Shown here: positions 54,162 through 63,704 of the stretch, piece by piece
Numbering within the stretch: position 1 is the stretch's first letter
Layout of the letters: every line of letters begins with the position of its first letter
Assembly (NCBI GenBank): GCA_963662395.1
Contig: OY759511.1
Span: 62,001-126,000 of the forward strand
Source: JAPOXR01 sp963662395
GTDB taxonomy: Bacteria; Pseudomonadota; Alphaproteobacteria; Rhodobacterales; Rhodobacteraceae
DNA length: 64,000 bases
Direction: 5' to 3'
Notes under the pieces: model-generated
The model's database searches: none
Told to the model about the DNA's origin: nothing
Seen by the model: only the letters and a program-made list of their open reading frames with translations
Made by a program: the position numbers and the translations under genes

Positions 54162-57100
54162 ATGCCCCGAATGCGCATCCTGAATGCGGCCGAGGAGGCC
54201 CATTACGGCAGCCCGCCGGTCTTCAGCAGTGTCGAACGCAAGCGATTCTTCGACTTCTCCCGGTCCGTCATGGAAGCGGCGCATGACCTGCGCAGCACGG
54301 CGAACCGGATCGGGTTCCTTCTGGGCTACGGCTATTTCCGGGCGACGCGACGGTTCTTTGCTCCCGAAACCTATCATGCACGCGACATCGCCTATGTTTC
54401 CAGGTCACTTGATCTGCCGCTCGATACATTCATGCCGGACAGCTATGCCAAGATGAGCCGGCTTCGCAGTCAGGCACGCATATTGGACCTGCAGGGCTTC
54501 CGGCCTTTCGACGATCAGGCCGAAGGCCGGCTGATCACGGAAATCGCGAAGATGGCGCGCGGCCATCTCAAACCCCGGATCATTTTCGGGCACTGCATCG
54601 ACTTTCTGATCGCAAACCGGGTTCAGCTTCCCAGTGCATGGCGGCTGACCGATCTGATCCGTGCACGGCTGGGCGAACGAAAGGAAGATCTCATACGCCT
54701 GACCGGCGAGAACCTGCCTTCGGAGCTGCGGGTGATGCTCGACGGCCTGTTCGTGCAGGAGGATGGGGGGAACCGGTACCGGTTGACGCTGCTCGGCAGG
54801 ATCTCGCAATCCACCCGCCCGGGCAAGATCAGGAAGACGGTCGCCGACCTGGAAATCCTGGCGGAGCTGCACGGGAAGATCACACCCGTCCTCGAGATCC
54901 TCGACATCGGGTCCGAAGGTATCAGATACTACGCGGGCGGTGTCCACAGATCGGAAATGTTCCAGCTGCAGCGCCGCTCGAACGCCGACCGTTATCTCCA
55001 TGCCATTGCCTTCATCGCCGATCAGCACCACAGGCTTCAGGATGCCACGGTCGACATGCTTCTCAGTGTCATGCAGTCGTTCAGGACAACCGTGGACCGG
55101 GAATACAAGAACGAGGTCTTCACACGGCGCAAGGCTGTGGACGCACGGTTCGGGAAACTGCTGGATGACGTCGACGCGGAAGTCTCCAACCTGCGGCACG
55201 GGATCCGTGTCCTGCTCGACCACGAGACCATGTCCGATGCACGGAAGCTGGACAGCATCAGGACCATGCTCGATCGCGACCGGGACAGTGTGTCGTGGAT
55301 ATCCTGCGGGCCGACATCCGCAAGAGCGCTGCCGCCGATGAGAGCCTGTTCCATGACGTCCTCGAGGATCGTTCCATTCGCCTGCAGAACCGGGTCAGCC
55401 CGATCCTGAAGCAGATCGAACTCATTGGCGATGCAGGCGCGGCGGACCTGATGGCTGCGATCGCATATTTCCGCGAAAAGGACGGCAGCATCGGCCCGGG
55501 CATGCCCCTGGCGTTTCTGAATTCTGCCGAACGTGATGCCGTGTCGAACGGCCCGAAGGGGTTCAGGGTCTCGCTTTGCAAGGTGTTTCTCTTCCAGCAC
55601 GTCGCCGCGGCGATCAAGTCCGGCAGCCTGAACCTCGATGGGTCCTACAAGTATCGCCCCCTGGATGATTACCTGATCGGCCGGGAGCGATGGGAGCGGG
55701 AGAGGCCGGAGCATCTCGAGCGGGCCAGCCTGGCGGCGTTCGACGATGCGGAGCCGGTCCTGAGAGAACTCGAGGCCGCCTTGCAGCAGCAATACGAAAC
55801 CACGAACAGGGCCGCGGGCGATGGCTCCAACCCATATCTGAAAGTCAGGTCTCCGGGCGACTTCCGGGTATTGACGCCTGCGCTCGACGAGGTGGAGAGC
55901 GAGAAGCCTCGGGACATCCTGCCCAAAATGCACCTGGTGCCCCTGTCGGAGGTTCTGGCCACCGTCGACCAGCACTGCGGCATGTTCGAGGAATTCAGGC
56001 ACTGGCAGCAGGTCAACGTTGATCAGACACCCGCAACCGCGACCACGATTGCCGGCATCATGGGGCTCGGATGCGCCATCGGTGTCCAGAAAATGGCGCG
56101 CATATCCCGGAGATCAGTGAACGCGAACTGGAATACGCGGTCAACTGGCGTTTCTCCCTTGATAACATCATCGCCGCCAACGACCGTGTCGTTGCCGCCA
56201 TGGAACGCATGGAGTTGCCGCAGATCTACCGGCGATCGCGCGACACGCTCCATACGTCGAGCGACGGCCAGAAATTCGAGGTTCGCAAACCCTCTCTCAA
56301 CGCCAGCTATTCGTTCAAGTATTTCGGCCAGATACAGGGCATCAGCGCCTACACCTTCATCGATGAGCGCGGCTTCCTCTGGTACTCGCTGGTGTTCAGC
56401 GCAGCCGAGCGCGAGAGTGCCTATGTCATCGACGGGCTGATGCACAACGATGTCGTCCAGAGCGACATCCACTCCACCGATGAGCATGGCTTCATGGGGG
56501 CAATCTTCTGCGTCACCCATCTGCTCGGGATATCCTATGCACCGCGGTTCAAGAACCTGAAGACGCACAACCTCTACCAGTTCCGCAGCAGCAGGGACGA
56601 AGAAGCCGAATGGGCGATCATGCCGGCGAAACACGTCAACGAGAAGGCCGTCCGTGCATCATGGGATGACCTGCTGCGCCTTGTTGCGACCATCAGGCTG
56701 AAAGAGGCAACGGCTTCCGAGATCTTCCGGCGCCTGAACTCCTATTCCAGGCAGCACAGGCTCTACGCCGCGATGAAAGCCTTCGGCCAGATCATCAAGT
56801 CGATGTTCATCCTGCGCTACATCGACCAGGTCGAACTGCGGCAGGCGATCGAGAAGCAGCTCAGCAAGGTCGAATTCGCGAACAGTTTCACCCGGGCCGT
56901 CGCGGTCGGAAATCCGCGCGGCATCGAACATGCCGAAAAGGAAGCCCAGGAGGTCGTCGAAGGCTGCAACCGCCTCATCAGGAACAGCATCATCTGCTGG
57001 AACTATCTTTACCTCACCCGCCAGCTCGAGGCCACCAGGACCCCGGAGGCGCGGGACAACATCCTGAAGGTGATCGCACTCCATTCGCCCCAGACATGGG

Positions 57101-57225
57101 GCCACACCAACATGCTTGGCGAGTATGATCTCTCGAACGACAGGCTGCGGGACAACACGGGTGTCCTGCCCCCCAAATCCGCACCTGGCATCATCCCGGA
57201 AAACTGGGAGCCGCCAAATCGGTGA
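54162..57225 (+). pseudogene. tnpA: Tn3-family transposase, two frameshifts (right copy)
   Basis: N-terminus MPRMRILNAAEEAHYG at ATG 54162. Frames change near 55287 (DRDRD to QCVVDILRADIRKS, one C short in GGGACAGTG) and near 56108 (KMARIS to PEISERELEYAVNW, one C short in ATATCCCGG). The length, 3064 bases, plus two gives 1022 codons exactly. The DDE segments (SSDGQKFE, HSTDEHGF, EVVEGCNRLIRNS) are all in the third frame with the C-terminus. Without restoration no functional transposase can be made from either copy. Confidence 0.85.
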
Positions 57226-57258
57226 AACACCAACGAGTTCAGAGCAATATGAACTTCC

Positions 57259-57294
57259 TTGTGGGACTTTTGGTACCTATGTTGGGTTAGGGCC
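57259..57294 (-). repeat. Tn3-type terminal inverted repeat, class 'beta', outer right end
   Basis: Inverse of 40350-40385 with one mismatch. It interrupts the old-yellow-enzyme remnant just after its conserved SPPPGGITAWYTMRLT segment. Confidence 0.8.
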
Positions 57295-58374
57295 GTCAAT
57301 CGCATCGTATACCACGCCGTAATCCCGCCCGGAGGTGGTGATTCGAACCCCGGAAAGTCAGGGTCGCCACCTTCCAGGGTCAACCAGGTGGCGGCGAGAC
57401 CCGGGTCCAGGGCCATGGCGCGTGCCAGGCTCACCATGTCGACATCACCTCCAGCCACTGCATCCACCGCCTGCTGACGCCGCCCGTCAGCATAAGCGGT
57501 ACATCGGTCACCTGCCTGGCGCGCCTTGCAAATTCAAGAAAATATGGCTGACCACGGGAAGTTCCCTCGGAACTGGCGCGGGCTCCCGGGAAACAGGTTC
57601 CGCCACTGATATAGATGAGATCGATCGTGGTCTGATCGAGGAGGCGAATCGCCTCGAGCGCATCCGCTTCCGTCAATCCTCACTGCAACTGGTCCGTCGA
57701 GTTGATCTTGATCCCGACGGGAAAGGTCGGGCCGGCGGCGCTTCACGCGCTGTCAACAACTTCGAGGACAATTCGGCATCGTGCCTCGATCGATCCGCCA
57801 TGGGCATCCTCCCGGCGGTTGAACAAAGGCGAAAGGAACTGGCGGAGCAGGAATCCGTGGCCAGCATGGATGTGAACGCCGGAGAATCCTGCCGCTCTTG
57901 CGCATGACGCTGCTTGCCCGAACATGTCCGGTATTTCCTGGATGTCCCGCCTTGACATGCCCGCACATTGAAGCCCGGGACATCGAGCGCCGATGGCCCC
58001 TTCGGGTGGCTGATCGGCAGATGCGAAAGCGCACCTGCATGGCCGACTTGCGGCCAGATATGCGTCCCCTGCACGGATGCATGGCTGGCGAGGGGTCCGA
58101 TTGCCTGCCGGTCGGAGCCGGCTCCGAACACCAGGTTCCCGGGTTTCTCCGGGTAGCGGGGGTCGCATTGAACCTCGCCAATGATCGACATGGCAGCTCC
58201 GCCCTCGGCCCACCGTTCGTGGAGTCGGCTCTGCGCCTCGGTGGGGTTGTCTTTCCCGTCCCCGAGCGAATCCGACATCGCCGATCTTGCCAACTGGTTC
58301 TTGAGGACGGCGCCGCATGGCAGTTGGAGTGGTGTTTGAAGTTCCTCGTTCGGTTTCAACAAGATAGGCTCCAT
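57295..58374 (-). pseudogene. Old-yellow-enzyme family NADH:flavin oxidoreductase, degraded and truncated
   Basis: It starts MEPILLKPNEELQTPLQLPCGAVLKN at 58374. OYE landmarks appear scattered over several frames: ARSAMSDSLGD, HAGALSH, ARAAGFSGVHIHAGHGFLLRQFLSPLFNRRED, DLIYISGGTCF, PLMLTGGV, DMVSLARAMALDPGLAATWL, SPPPGGITAWYTMRLT. At least four frame changes occur. The C-terminal ~50 residues are missing because the mobile element begins at 57294. The nearest functional type would reduce an enone or dehydrogenate a methylated amine. Confidence 0.85.
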
Positions 58375-58532
58375 TGTATATATGCATCATCACCTTCCAC
58401 CACATGACCGGCACCGCTGAGCCGGCCCCGATCGTCATATCCGAATCTTACCGATCCCCGAAGGTTGCAGTTGTCGGCGATTATGTGTTGAGTCAGCCGT
58501 CATTGAAATCGCCCGGGGTGGCATGGCCATGG

Positions 58533-59519
58533 ATGGTCAACTCGCCCTGGAGAAGGTGGGGCTGCGATGCGTATTCCTCCCCGACATTGTGGTGTGCCGA
58601 GGATTGTCCGCTGAACCAGCCTGCCCCCGATCATTCCGTCTCCGCACTCCCGAATTCGGCCAGGGCCGGTCTCTGGATGATGGGAACCGTCTGTTCGTTT
58701 TCGGTGATGGCTGTCGCCGGTCGCGAGGCCAGCGTCGAGTTCGATACCTTTGAAATCATGACCTACAGGTCTGCCGGCGGCGTCGTCATCGTGCTGGCGA
58801 TGGCCCTGTTGTCGGGCCGGCTCGGCAGCATCAACACCAATTCCCTGCCACTGCACCTGACCAGGAACGTCATGCATTTTGCCGCAACCAATTTCTGGCT
58901 GCTGGCGGTGGCGACCATTCCCCTGGCGCAGGTGTTTGCGTTCGAATTCTCGACGCCGATCTGGGCGGCGGTGATGGCAGCGATTTTTCTCGGCGAGCGA
59001 CTGACCGGCACGAGGATCCTGACGCTGGCTGCCGGGTTCTCGGGAATATTGCTCGTTGCCAAGCCGGGGTTTGGCGAGATGTCTCCGGGGGTGATGGCGG
59101 CCATTCTCTGCGCGATCGGCTTCGCCGGCTCGGCGATTGCCACCAGGAAACTCGTTCGCGACACGGATGTCATCTGCATCCTGTTCTGGATGTCAGCCAT
59201 GCAGACGGTATTCGGCCTGGCAATCGCAGGACAAGATGGTGACATCTCCCTGCCCTCCCGGGTGACCATGCTGCCGCTCTGCGCAATCGCCCTGGCAGGA
59301 ATTTCCGCCCATTACTGCCTGACCAATGCGCTGAAACTGGCACCGGCAGCAGTGGCGATGCCATTCGACTTCCTGCGCCTGCCCGTCATCATGCTGGTTG
59401 GCTACGTGTTCTACTCGGAGTCAATCGATGCCCTCGTCATCGCCGGCGGCGCCATTATCCTGGGTGCGAATTATCTCAACATCAGGAGCGAGTCGCGAGG
59501 AGTATACCAGGTGCCGTGA
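58533..59519 (+). CDS. EamA/DMT-superfamily permease
   Basis: About 10 membrane helices in two EamA repeats. Repeat 1 ends FEFSTPIWAAVMAAIFLGERLTGTRILTLAAGFSGILLVAKPG; repeat 2 ends VAMPFDFLRLPVIMLVGYVFYSESIDALVIAGGAIILGANYLNI. Typically exports amino acids or metabolites; the substrate is unknown. The start is uncertain: homology begins near GLWMMGTVCSF (ATG 58677); ATG 58533 is taken here, and TTG 58587 is possible. It is divergent from the OYE remnant. Confidence 0.82.
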   Translation: MVNSPWRRWGCDAYSSPTLWCAEDCPLNQPAPDHSVSALPNSARAGLWMMGTVCSFSVMAVAGREASVEFDTFEIMTYRSAGGVVIVLAMALLSGRLGSINTNSLPLHLTRNVMHFAATNFWLLAVATIPLAQVFAFEFSTPIWAAVMAAIFLGERLTGTRILTLAAGFSGILLVAKPGFGEMSPGVMAAILCAIGFAGSAIATRKLVRDTDVICILFWMSAMQTVFGLAIAGQDGDISLPSRVTMLPLCAIALAGISAHYCLTNALKLAPAAVAMPFDFLRLPVIMLVGYVFYSESIDALVIAGGAIILGANYLNIRSESRGVYQVP

Positions 59520-59665
59520 CCGCGCGGCCCTGGCGCATTGCCGGGCCAGGGCTGCTGCCGACATGTCCCGGCACCCGGCCCGCTGGCGAGCTGCGGAGCC
59601 GGAGTCCGATTGATTGCCGATGCCGGCTGCGTTACTTGAGGCCAATCAGGGCACGTCGGAAATCT

Positions 59666-60547
59666 ATGATCTACAAGAGTGTTGACGACTGGAAGTCTGC
59701 CGGGAACAAGCGACTGCTGTTCTTTGGCATGTCGGGTGTGGGCAAGACCCGGATCGCATCTGTCCTCCGGAAGACCGGCAAATGGTTTCACTACTCGGTC
59801 GATTACCGGATCGGCACCCGGTACATGGGTGAATACATCGCCGACAACTACAAGCTCGAGGCCATGAAGAACCCGTTTCTTGCCAATTTGCTGAAGTCGG
59901 ACTCGATCGATATCTCCTCCAACATCACCTTCGGCAACCTGGAGCCGCTTTCGACCTATCTGGGCAAGCCGGGGGATGCGGGGCGGGGCGGCATTCCCAT
60001 TGACGAGTATCGAAGGCGGCAACACCTGCACCGCGAATCGGAGATTGCCGCCCTTCACGATACTGTCCACTTCATCAGGCGGGCGAGCGAGATCTACGAC
60101 TACCCGCATTTTGTCTGTGATACCGGCGGATCGATCTGCGAAGTCACCGATCCCTCCGATCCCGATGACCAATTGCTGTCGGAATTGAGCGAGCACATGC
60201 TCCTTGTCTGGATCAGGGGAGGGCCGGATCATTCCGAGCATCTGACCCGGCGTTTCAGGCAGATGCCGAAGCCGATGTGCTACCGGTCCGGGTTTCTTGA
60301 CCGGAACTGGAACAGGTTCCTGGACGAGAACGGCCTGGCCGATGGTGACGTGGATCCGGACGAGTTCGCGACCTGGATCTATTCGAGGGCGCTGCAGTCA
60401 CGGCAGCCGAGATATGAGGCCATGGCCGGGAATTTCGGTGTGGCGATTGATGCCTCCAGCCTGCTGAACGTGGAGTCGGCCGATGAGTGCTGCAGGCTGA
60501 TTACCGAGGCGCTGGAGCGCCGTTCGTCACCTGCGAACAGTTGTTGA
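59666..60547 (+). CDS. P-loop ATPase-like protein adjacent to metA
   Basis: 293 residues. An N-terminal P-loop is LLFFGMSGVGKTRIASVL (about residues 17-34); downstream acidic strands include HFVCDTGGSICEV and HMLLVWIRGG. There is no helicase or kinase signature that I recognise. The C-terminus ends 8 bases before metA's ATG, so the pair is probably one operon. Similar ATPases lie beside metA in other Alphaproteobacteria to my recollection; function unknown. Confidence 0.7.
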   Translation: MIYKSVDDWKSAGNKRLLFFGMSGVGKTRIASVLRKTGKWFHYSVDYRIGTRYMGEYIADNYKLEAMKNPFLANLLKSDSIDISSNITFGNLEPLSTYLGKPGDAGRGGIPIDEYRRRQHLHRESEIAALHDTVHFIRRASEIYDYPHFVCDTGGSICEVTDPSDPDDQLLSELSEHMLLVWIRGGPDHSEHLTRRFRQMPKPMCYRSGFLDRNWNRFLDENGLADGDVDPDEFATWIYSRALQSRQPRYEAMAGNFGVAIDASSLLNVESADECCRLITEALERRSSPANSC

Positions 60548-60555
60548 GGCCGGGC

Positions 60556-61473
60556 ATGCCGATCAATATTCCCAAGACCCTTCCTGCCTTCGAGGTGCTC
60601 GGCAATGAAGGCGTGATGGTCATGGACGAGGATGTTGCCGCCCGCCAGGACATTCGTCCGATCCAGATCGGCCTGCTCAACCTCATGCCGTTGAAGATCT
60701 CGACCGAGATCCAGTTTGCCCGGTTGATTGGCGCCACCCCGCTGCAGATCAATCTCACCCTGATCCGGATGACCGAGCACCGGTCCCACAACACCCCGCC
60801 CGACCATATCGAGGCCTTTTACGAGCCGTTTCGGCAGGTCAGCGGCAGGAAATTCGACGGGCTGATCGTGACCGGGGCGCCGGTCGAGCATTTGCCGTTT
60901 GACCAGGTGGACTACTGGAGCGAGTTGCAAGAGGTATTCGACTGGAGCCAGTCGAATGTCCATTCCACCCTGGGTGTTTGCTGGGGTGGCATGGCGATGC
61001 TCTATTATTGGCACGGTGTCACCAAGCACATCTTGGACAGCAAGCTCTTCGGGCTGTTCCAGCAGCGAAACCGCTGCCCATCCTCCCCCTATTTGCGCGG
61101 GTTTTCCGATGAATGCTTCATTCCGGTCAGCCGGTGGACGGAGATGAGCGAGATCGAGATCGAGTCGACCGGCAAATTGCGAACCTTGCTGGGCTCCAAC
61201 GTGTCCGGCCCCTGCCTGGTCGAGGATCTCGAGCGTCGGGCCCTGTACATCTTCGATCATTTCGAATATGACACCGACACGCTGCACGCCGAATACCGGC
61301 GCGACGTGGAAAAGAATGTGCCGATCGAGATTCCGGCAAACTTCTTTCCCGGCAACAACCCCGGGAATCCGCCGTCCAACCGGTGGCGCAGCCACGGTCA
61401 TCTCCTCTATGGAAATTGGATCAATGAAATCTACCAGTCGACACCCTTCGATCTGGATCTGATCGGTGGATAA
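60556..61473 (+). CDS. metA: Homoserine O-acyltransferase MetA
   Basis: 305 residues, the family length. MPINIPKTLPAFEVLGNEGVMVMDE start; IQIGLLNLMPLKISTEIQFARLI; nucleophile Cys in TLGVCWGGMAM; catalytic Glu and His in the FDHFEYD and RWRSHGHLLYGNW segments. It acylates homoserine (succinyl- or acetyl-) for methionine synthesis; the acyl donor cannot be decided by eye. ATG 60556 is used. No SAM riboswitch is seen upstream. Confidence 0.93.
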   Translation: MPINIPKTLPAFEVLGNEGVMVMDEDVAARQDIRPIQIGLLNLMPLKISTEIQFARLIGATPLQINLTLIRMTEHRSHNTPPDHIEAFYEPFRQVSGRKFDGLIVTGAPVEHLPFDQVDYWSELQEVFDWSQSNVHSTLGVCWGGMAMLYYWHGVTKHILDSKLFGLFQQRNRCPSSPYLRGFSDECFIPVSRWTEMSEIEIESTGKLRTLLGSNVSGPCLVEDLERRALYIFDHFEYDTDTLHAEYRRDVEKNVPIEIPANFFPGNNPGNPPSNRWRSHGHLLYGNWINEIYQSTPFDLDLIGG

Positions 61474-61488
61474 CGGGCCGGATGCGCG

Positions 61489-62112
61489 GTGACAAAACGG
61501 GGCTATCATCACGGCAACGTCAAGCAGGCAATGGTGAATGCTGCCTTGGAGTTGATCGAGGAGAAGGGTCCGCTGGCATTTTCGATCACCGAGGCCGCCA
61601 AGCGGATCGGTGTATCGGCGGCGGCCCCGTACCGGCATTTTGTCTCCAAGGATGATCTGATCGAGGAGGCAGCGAGGCAGGGCTACGAGATCTTTGCCGA
61701 TCTCATGGAATTTGCCTATGGGGACGGGCGCCCGACCCCCCTATCCTCCTTCGAGGCGACCTGCCGGGCCTATCTGGCCTTCGCCAGGAAGTTTCCCGGT
61801 CATTACATCGCCATGTTCGAATCCGGCGTATCGCTCAACGCCAGCCCCACGCTTGCGCAGTCAGCGCAGCGGGCAAAGGCGGTCGTCGAACTGGCAGCCA
61901 GCAACCTGGTCTCGGGGATGCAGGTCCAGGATGCTCCCCCACCCTCGATGATCAGTGATCACATCTGGGCAATCAGTCATGGCGTGGTCGAACTGTATGC
62001 CCGCGGGCCGGAAGGCGTGCGGTCACAATTCTCGCCCGAGGAATTGCTGGAGTCCGGCATCGGAATCTATTTGCGCGGCCTCGGTGCCGTGAAGGCCGGC
62101 AACCGAACATAG
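61489..62112 (+). CDS. TetR/AcrR-family transcriptional regulator
   Basis: 207 residues from GTG 61489. The N-terminal HTH is ALELIEEKGPLAFSITEAAKRIGVSAAAPYRHFVSKDDL, classic TetR. The C-terminal ligand domain (WAISHGVVELYARGP) is of the WHG-type. It is 16 bases after metA. A palindromic site lies between this gene and the DUF2852 gene, a candidate operator. Confidence 0.9.
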   Translation: MTKRGYHHGNVKQAMVNAALELIEEKGPLAFSITEAAKRIGVSAAAPYRHFVSKDDLIEEAARQGYEIFADLMEFAYGDGRPTPLSSFEATCRAYLAFARKFPGHYIAMFESGVSLNASPTLAQSAQRAKAVVELAASNLVSGMQVQDAPPPSMISDHIWAISHGVVELYARGPEGVRSQFSPEELLESGIGIYLRGLGAVKAGNRT

Positions 62113-62239
62113 CTCCGGAGAGCCGCCACCCTCACCTATGACGGGGCCCGGAATGTCGTGTTGCCATGTCCTGCAAGGATGCAATTTTTTTTGACCGAAG
62201 CCATTGAAACCGGCCTTGCAATCCCCACATTGGACTTGC

Positions 62240-62262
62240 TAATGTTATTGATATTAACATTA
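62240..62262. promoter_or_regulatory. Palindromic candidate operator upstream of the DUF2852 gene
   Basis: TAATGTTA / TAACATTA, perfect 8-bp arms around TTGATAT, in an AT-rich island of otherwise GC-rich DNA 79 bases before ATG 62341. The size and symmetry suit the adjacent TetR regulator. Confidence 0.55.
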
Positions 62263-62340
62263 CGGTGTTGGCAATGACATGTTGCCATTCAAACATTGGC
62301 CGCCGAATGGCAGTGGCCAGGTCACATTGGAGGTAGTGAA

Positions 62341-62703
62341 ATGGAACCGGATGCATCTTGGTTTTCCCGTATTGTTGACTGGTTTGACCGGCACGGGATG
62401 CTTGCATGGATCATGTTGATGGTTGTCGGGTTTGTTGTTTTCTGGCCTGTTGGCCTCGTAGTTCTGGGATTTCTGATCGGGAGCAAAAGGATGTGTTCAG
62501 GAAAATTGGCAGGAATGAAGAAGCCGTTTCGGCGGGGTTTCCGCTCTTCGGGCAACTCCGCGTTCGACAATTACCGCGATGAAACCCTGAAGCGGCTGGA
62601 GCGGGAGCAGAGGGAATTCAGCGACTTTCTCCAGCGCCTCCGTGATGCCAAGGACAAGGCGGAATTTGACCGGTTCTTTGAAGAGCGCCTGCAGAATTCG
62701 TGA
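62341..62703 (+). CDS. DUF2852 family membrane protein
   Basis: 120 residues. One or two helices (MLAWIMLMVVGFVVFWPVGLVVLGFLIGS), a basic loop, then the DUF2852 C-terminus (AFDNYRDETLKRLEREQREFSDFLQRLRDAKDKAEFDRF), a coiled coil. GGAGG lies ten bases before the ATG. Found beside TetR genes in many Alphaproteobacteria; function unknown. Confidence 0.85.
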   Translation: MEPDASWFSRIVDWFDRHGMLAWIMLMVVGFVVFWPVGLVVLGFLIGSKRMCSGKLAGMKKPFRRGFRSSGNSAFDNYRDETLKRLEREQREFSDFLQRLRDAKDKAEFDRFFEERLQNS

Positions 62704-62867
62704 GCGCTGCATGCTGACCGAAGGCGGCTGACCATCATGGCAGCCGCTTTCGCACGACCGTAAACCGGGGCGCCAGCAGGCCAACCCGCGCCGGCTGCCC
62801 CTGGAGCGGAAGCTTGCCGGGCCCTGCCGGGATTGCTAGAAGCCGGGTATCGGCAAGGCCCTCCGGC

Positions 62868-63626
62868 ATGACTGACAAGATCCGGACACCGGATTTCTAT
62901 CTTACGAAGGAAACTCCCTGCCCGTACCTTCCTGACCGGATGGAACGGCGGATTTTTACCGTTATCCATGACAATCAGGAAGGGTCGCCCCTTTACGACA
63001 TGCTGGTCAGGCACGGATTCAGACGTTTGTCGGACGTGCTCTACCGGACACATTGCGAGGGGTGCACCAGCTGTCATTCGGTCCGGGTTCGGGTGCCGGA
63101 ATTCAGCCCGTCCCGCAGTCAGCGCCGGTCAATCAACCGGAACCGCGACCTGGTCCGGGTCATCGAACGCCCGGTTGCCGACGAATGCCAGCACGCGCTG
63201 TTTCAGAAATACATGCAGGCACGGCATTCCGGCGACATGGATGCGGCAGGCTACGACTGCTACCGTGATCTCGTCGAATCCTCGCCAATCGACACCCTCC
63301 TGGTCAAGTATTTCCTGCCGGACCGGGGCTGCGCCCCGGGTGACGGTCGCCTGGTTGCCGCGTCGATTACCGATTGCCTGAAGGACGGCTTGTCCATGGT
63401 CTATTCGTTCTTCGATCCCGAATTCGGGCACCGGTCGCCGGGAACATTCATGATCCTCGACCATGTCGGGTTGTGCCGGGAGCGAGGACTCGAACACCTG
63501 TATCTCGGCTTCTGGGTGCCCGGCAGCAACAAGATGAGTTACAAGATCAACTTCATGCCGCTTGATATCCTGGTCGGCAAGACGTGGAAGGCATGCAACT
63601 CGGCAGATGGTGTCGCCAGCCTGTGA
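62868..63626 (+). CDS. bpt: Aspartate/glutamate leucyltransferase (bacterial N-end rule)
   Basis: 252 residues. The N-terminal TPCPYLPDRMERRIFT and Cys-rich CEGCTSCHSVRVRV segments are hallmarks of the ATE/Bpt family. GHRSPGTFMILDHV and YLGFWVPGSNKMSYKINFMPLDIL form the GNAT-like core. It adds Leu from leucyl-tRNA to N-terminal Asp/Glu for ClpSA degradation. ATG 62868 matches the family start. Confidence 0.94.
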   Translation: MTDKIRTPDFYLTKETPCPYLPDRMERRIFTVIHDNQEGSPLYDMLVRHGFRRLSDVLYRTHCEGCTSCHSVRVRVPEFSPSRSQRRSINRNRDLVRVIERPVADECQHALFQKYMQARHSGDMDAAGYDCYRDLVESSPIDTLLVKYFLPDRGCAPGDGRLVAASITDCLKDGLSMVYSFFDPEFGHRSPGTFMILDHVGLCRERGLEHLYLGFWVPGSNKMSYKINFMPLDILVGKTWKACNSADGVASL

Positions 63627-63704
63627 CCCGGGCAAATGGCCCCCGTACAGCCGGAGCGATCCGGAGCCGGTGCCCGGGCAGGGTGTCCCGTGCGTTGACG
63701 TCGA

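Larger units (their letters stand above)
40425..57240. repeat. Right arm of the long inverted repeat (interrupted)
   Basis: Inverted counterpart of 1498-13562. Shared blocks are 40425-44120, 47890-51538 (on into the tnpR fragment to 51822) and 53358-57240. The pieces between are insertions specific to this copy. Confidence 0.85.
40350..57294. mobile_element. Composite Tn3-type element, right copy (16.9 kb)
   Basis: It is closed by a matched pair of ~36-bp inverted repeats that differ from the inner ones beyond base 23. Order: second resolvase remnant, group II intron, higBA, gajA (split by an IS1595 element), gajB, inner repeat, tnpR fragment, intron fragment, CRISPR remnant, secreted-protein remnant, inner repeat, tnpR, tnpA. 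The bases just outside (ATATT at 40345-40349, GTCAA at 57295) do not form a 5-bp duplication. Confidence 0.75.

Noticed and set aside
60400..60556. SAM-II-type riboswitch before metA
   Set aside because: The upstream space is occupied by the coding sequence of the ATPase gene, with only 8 bases between; no conserved core seen.
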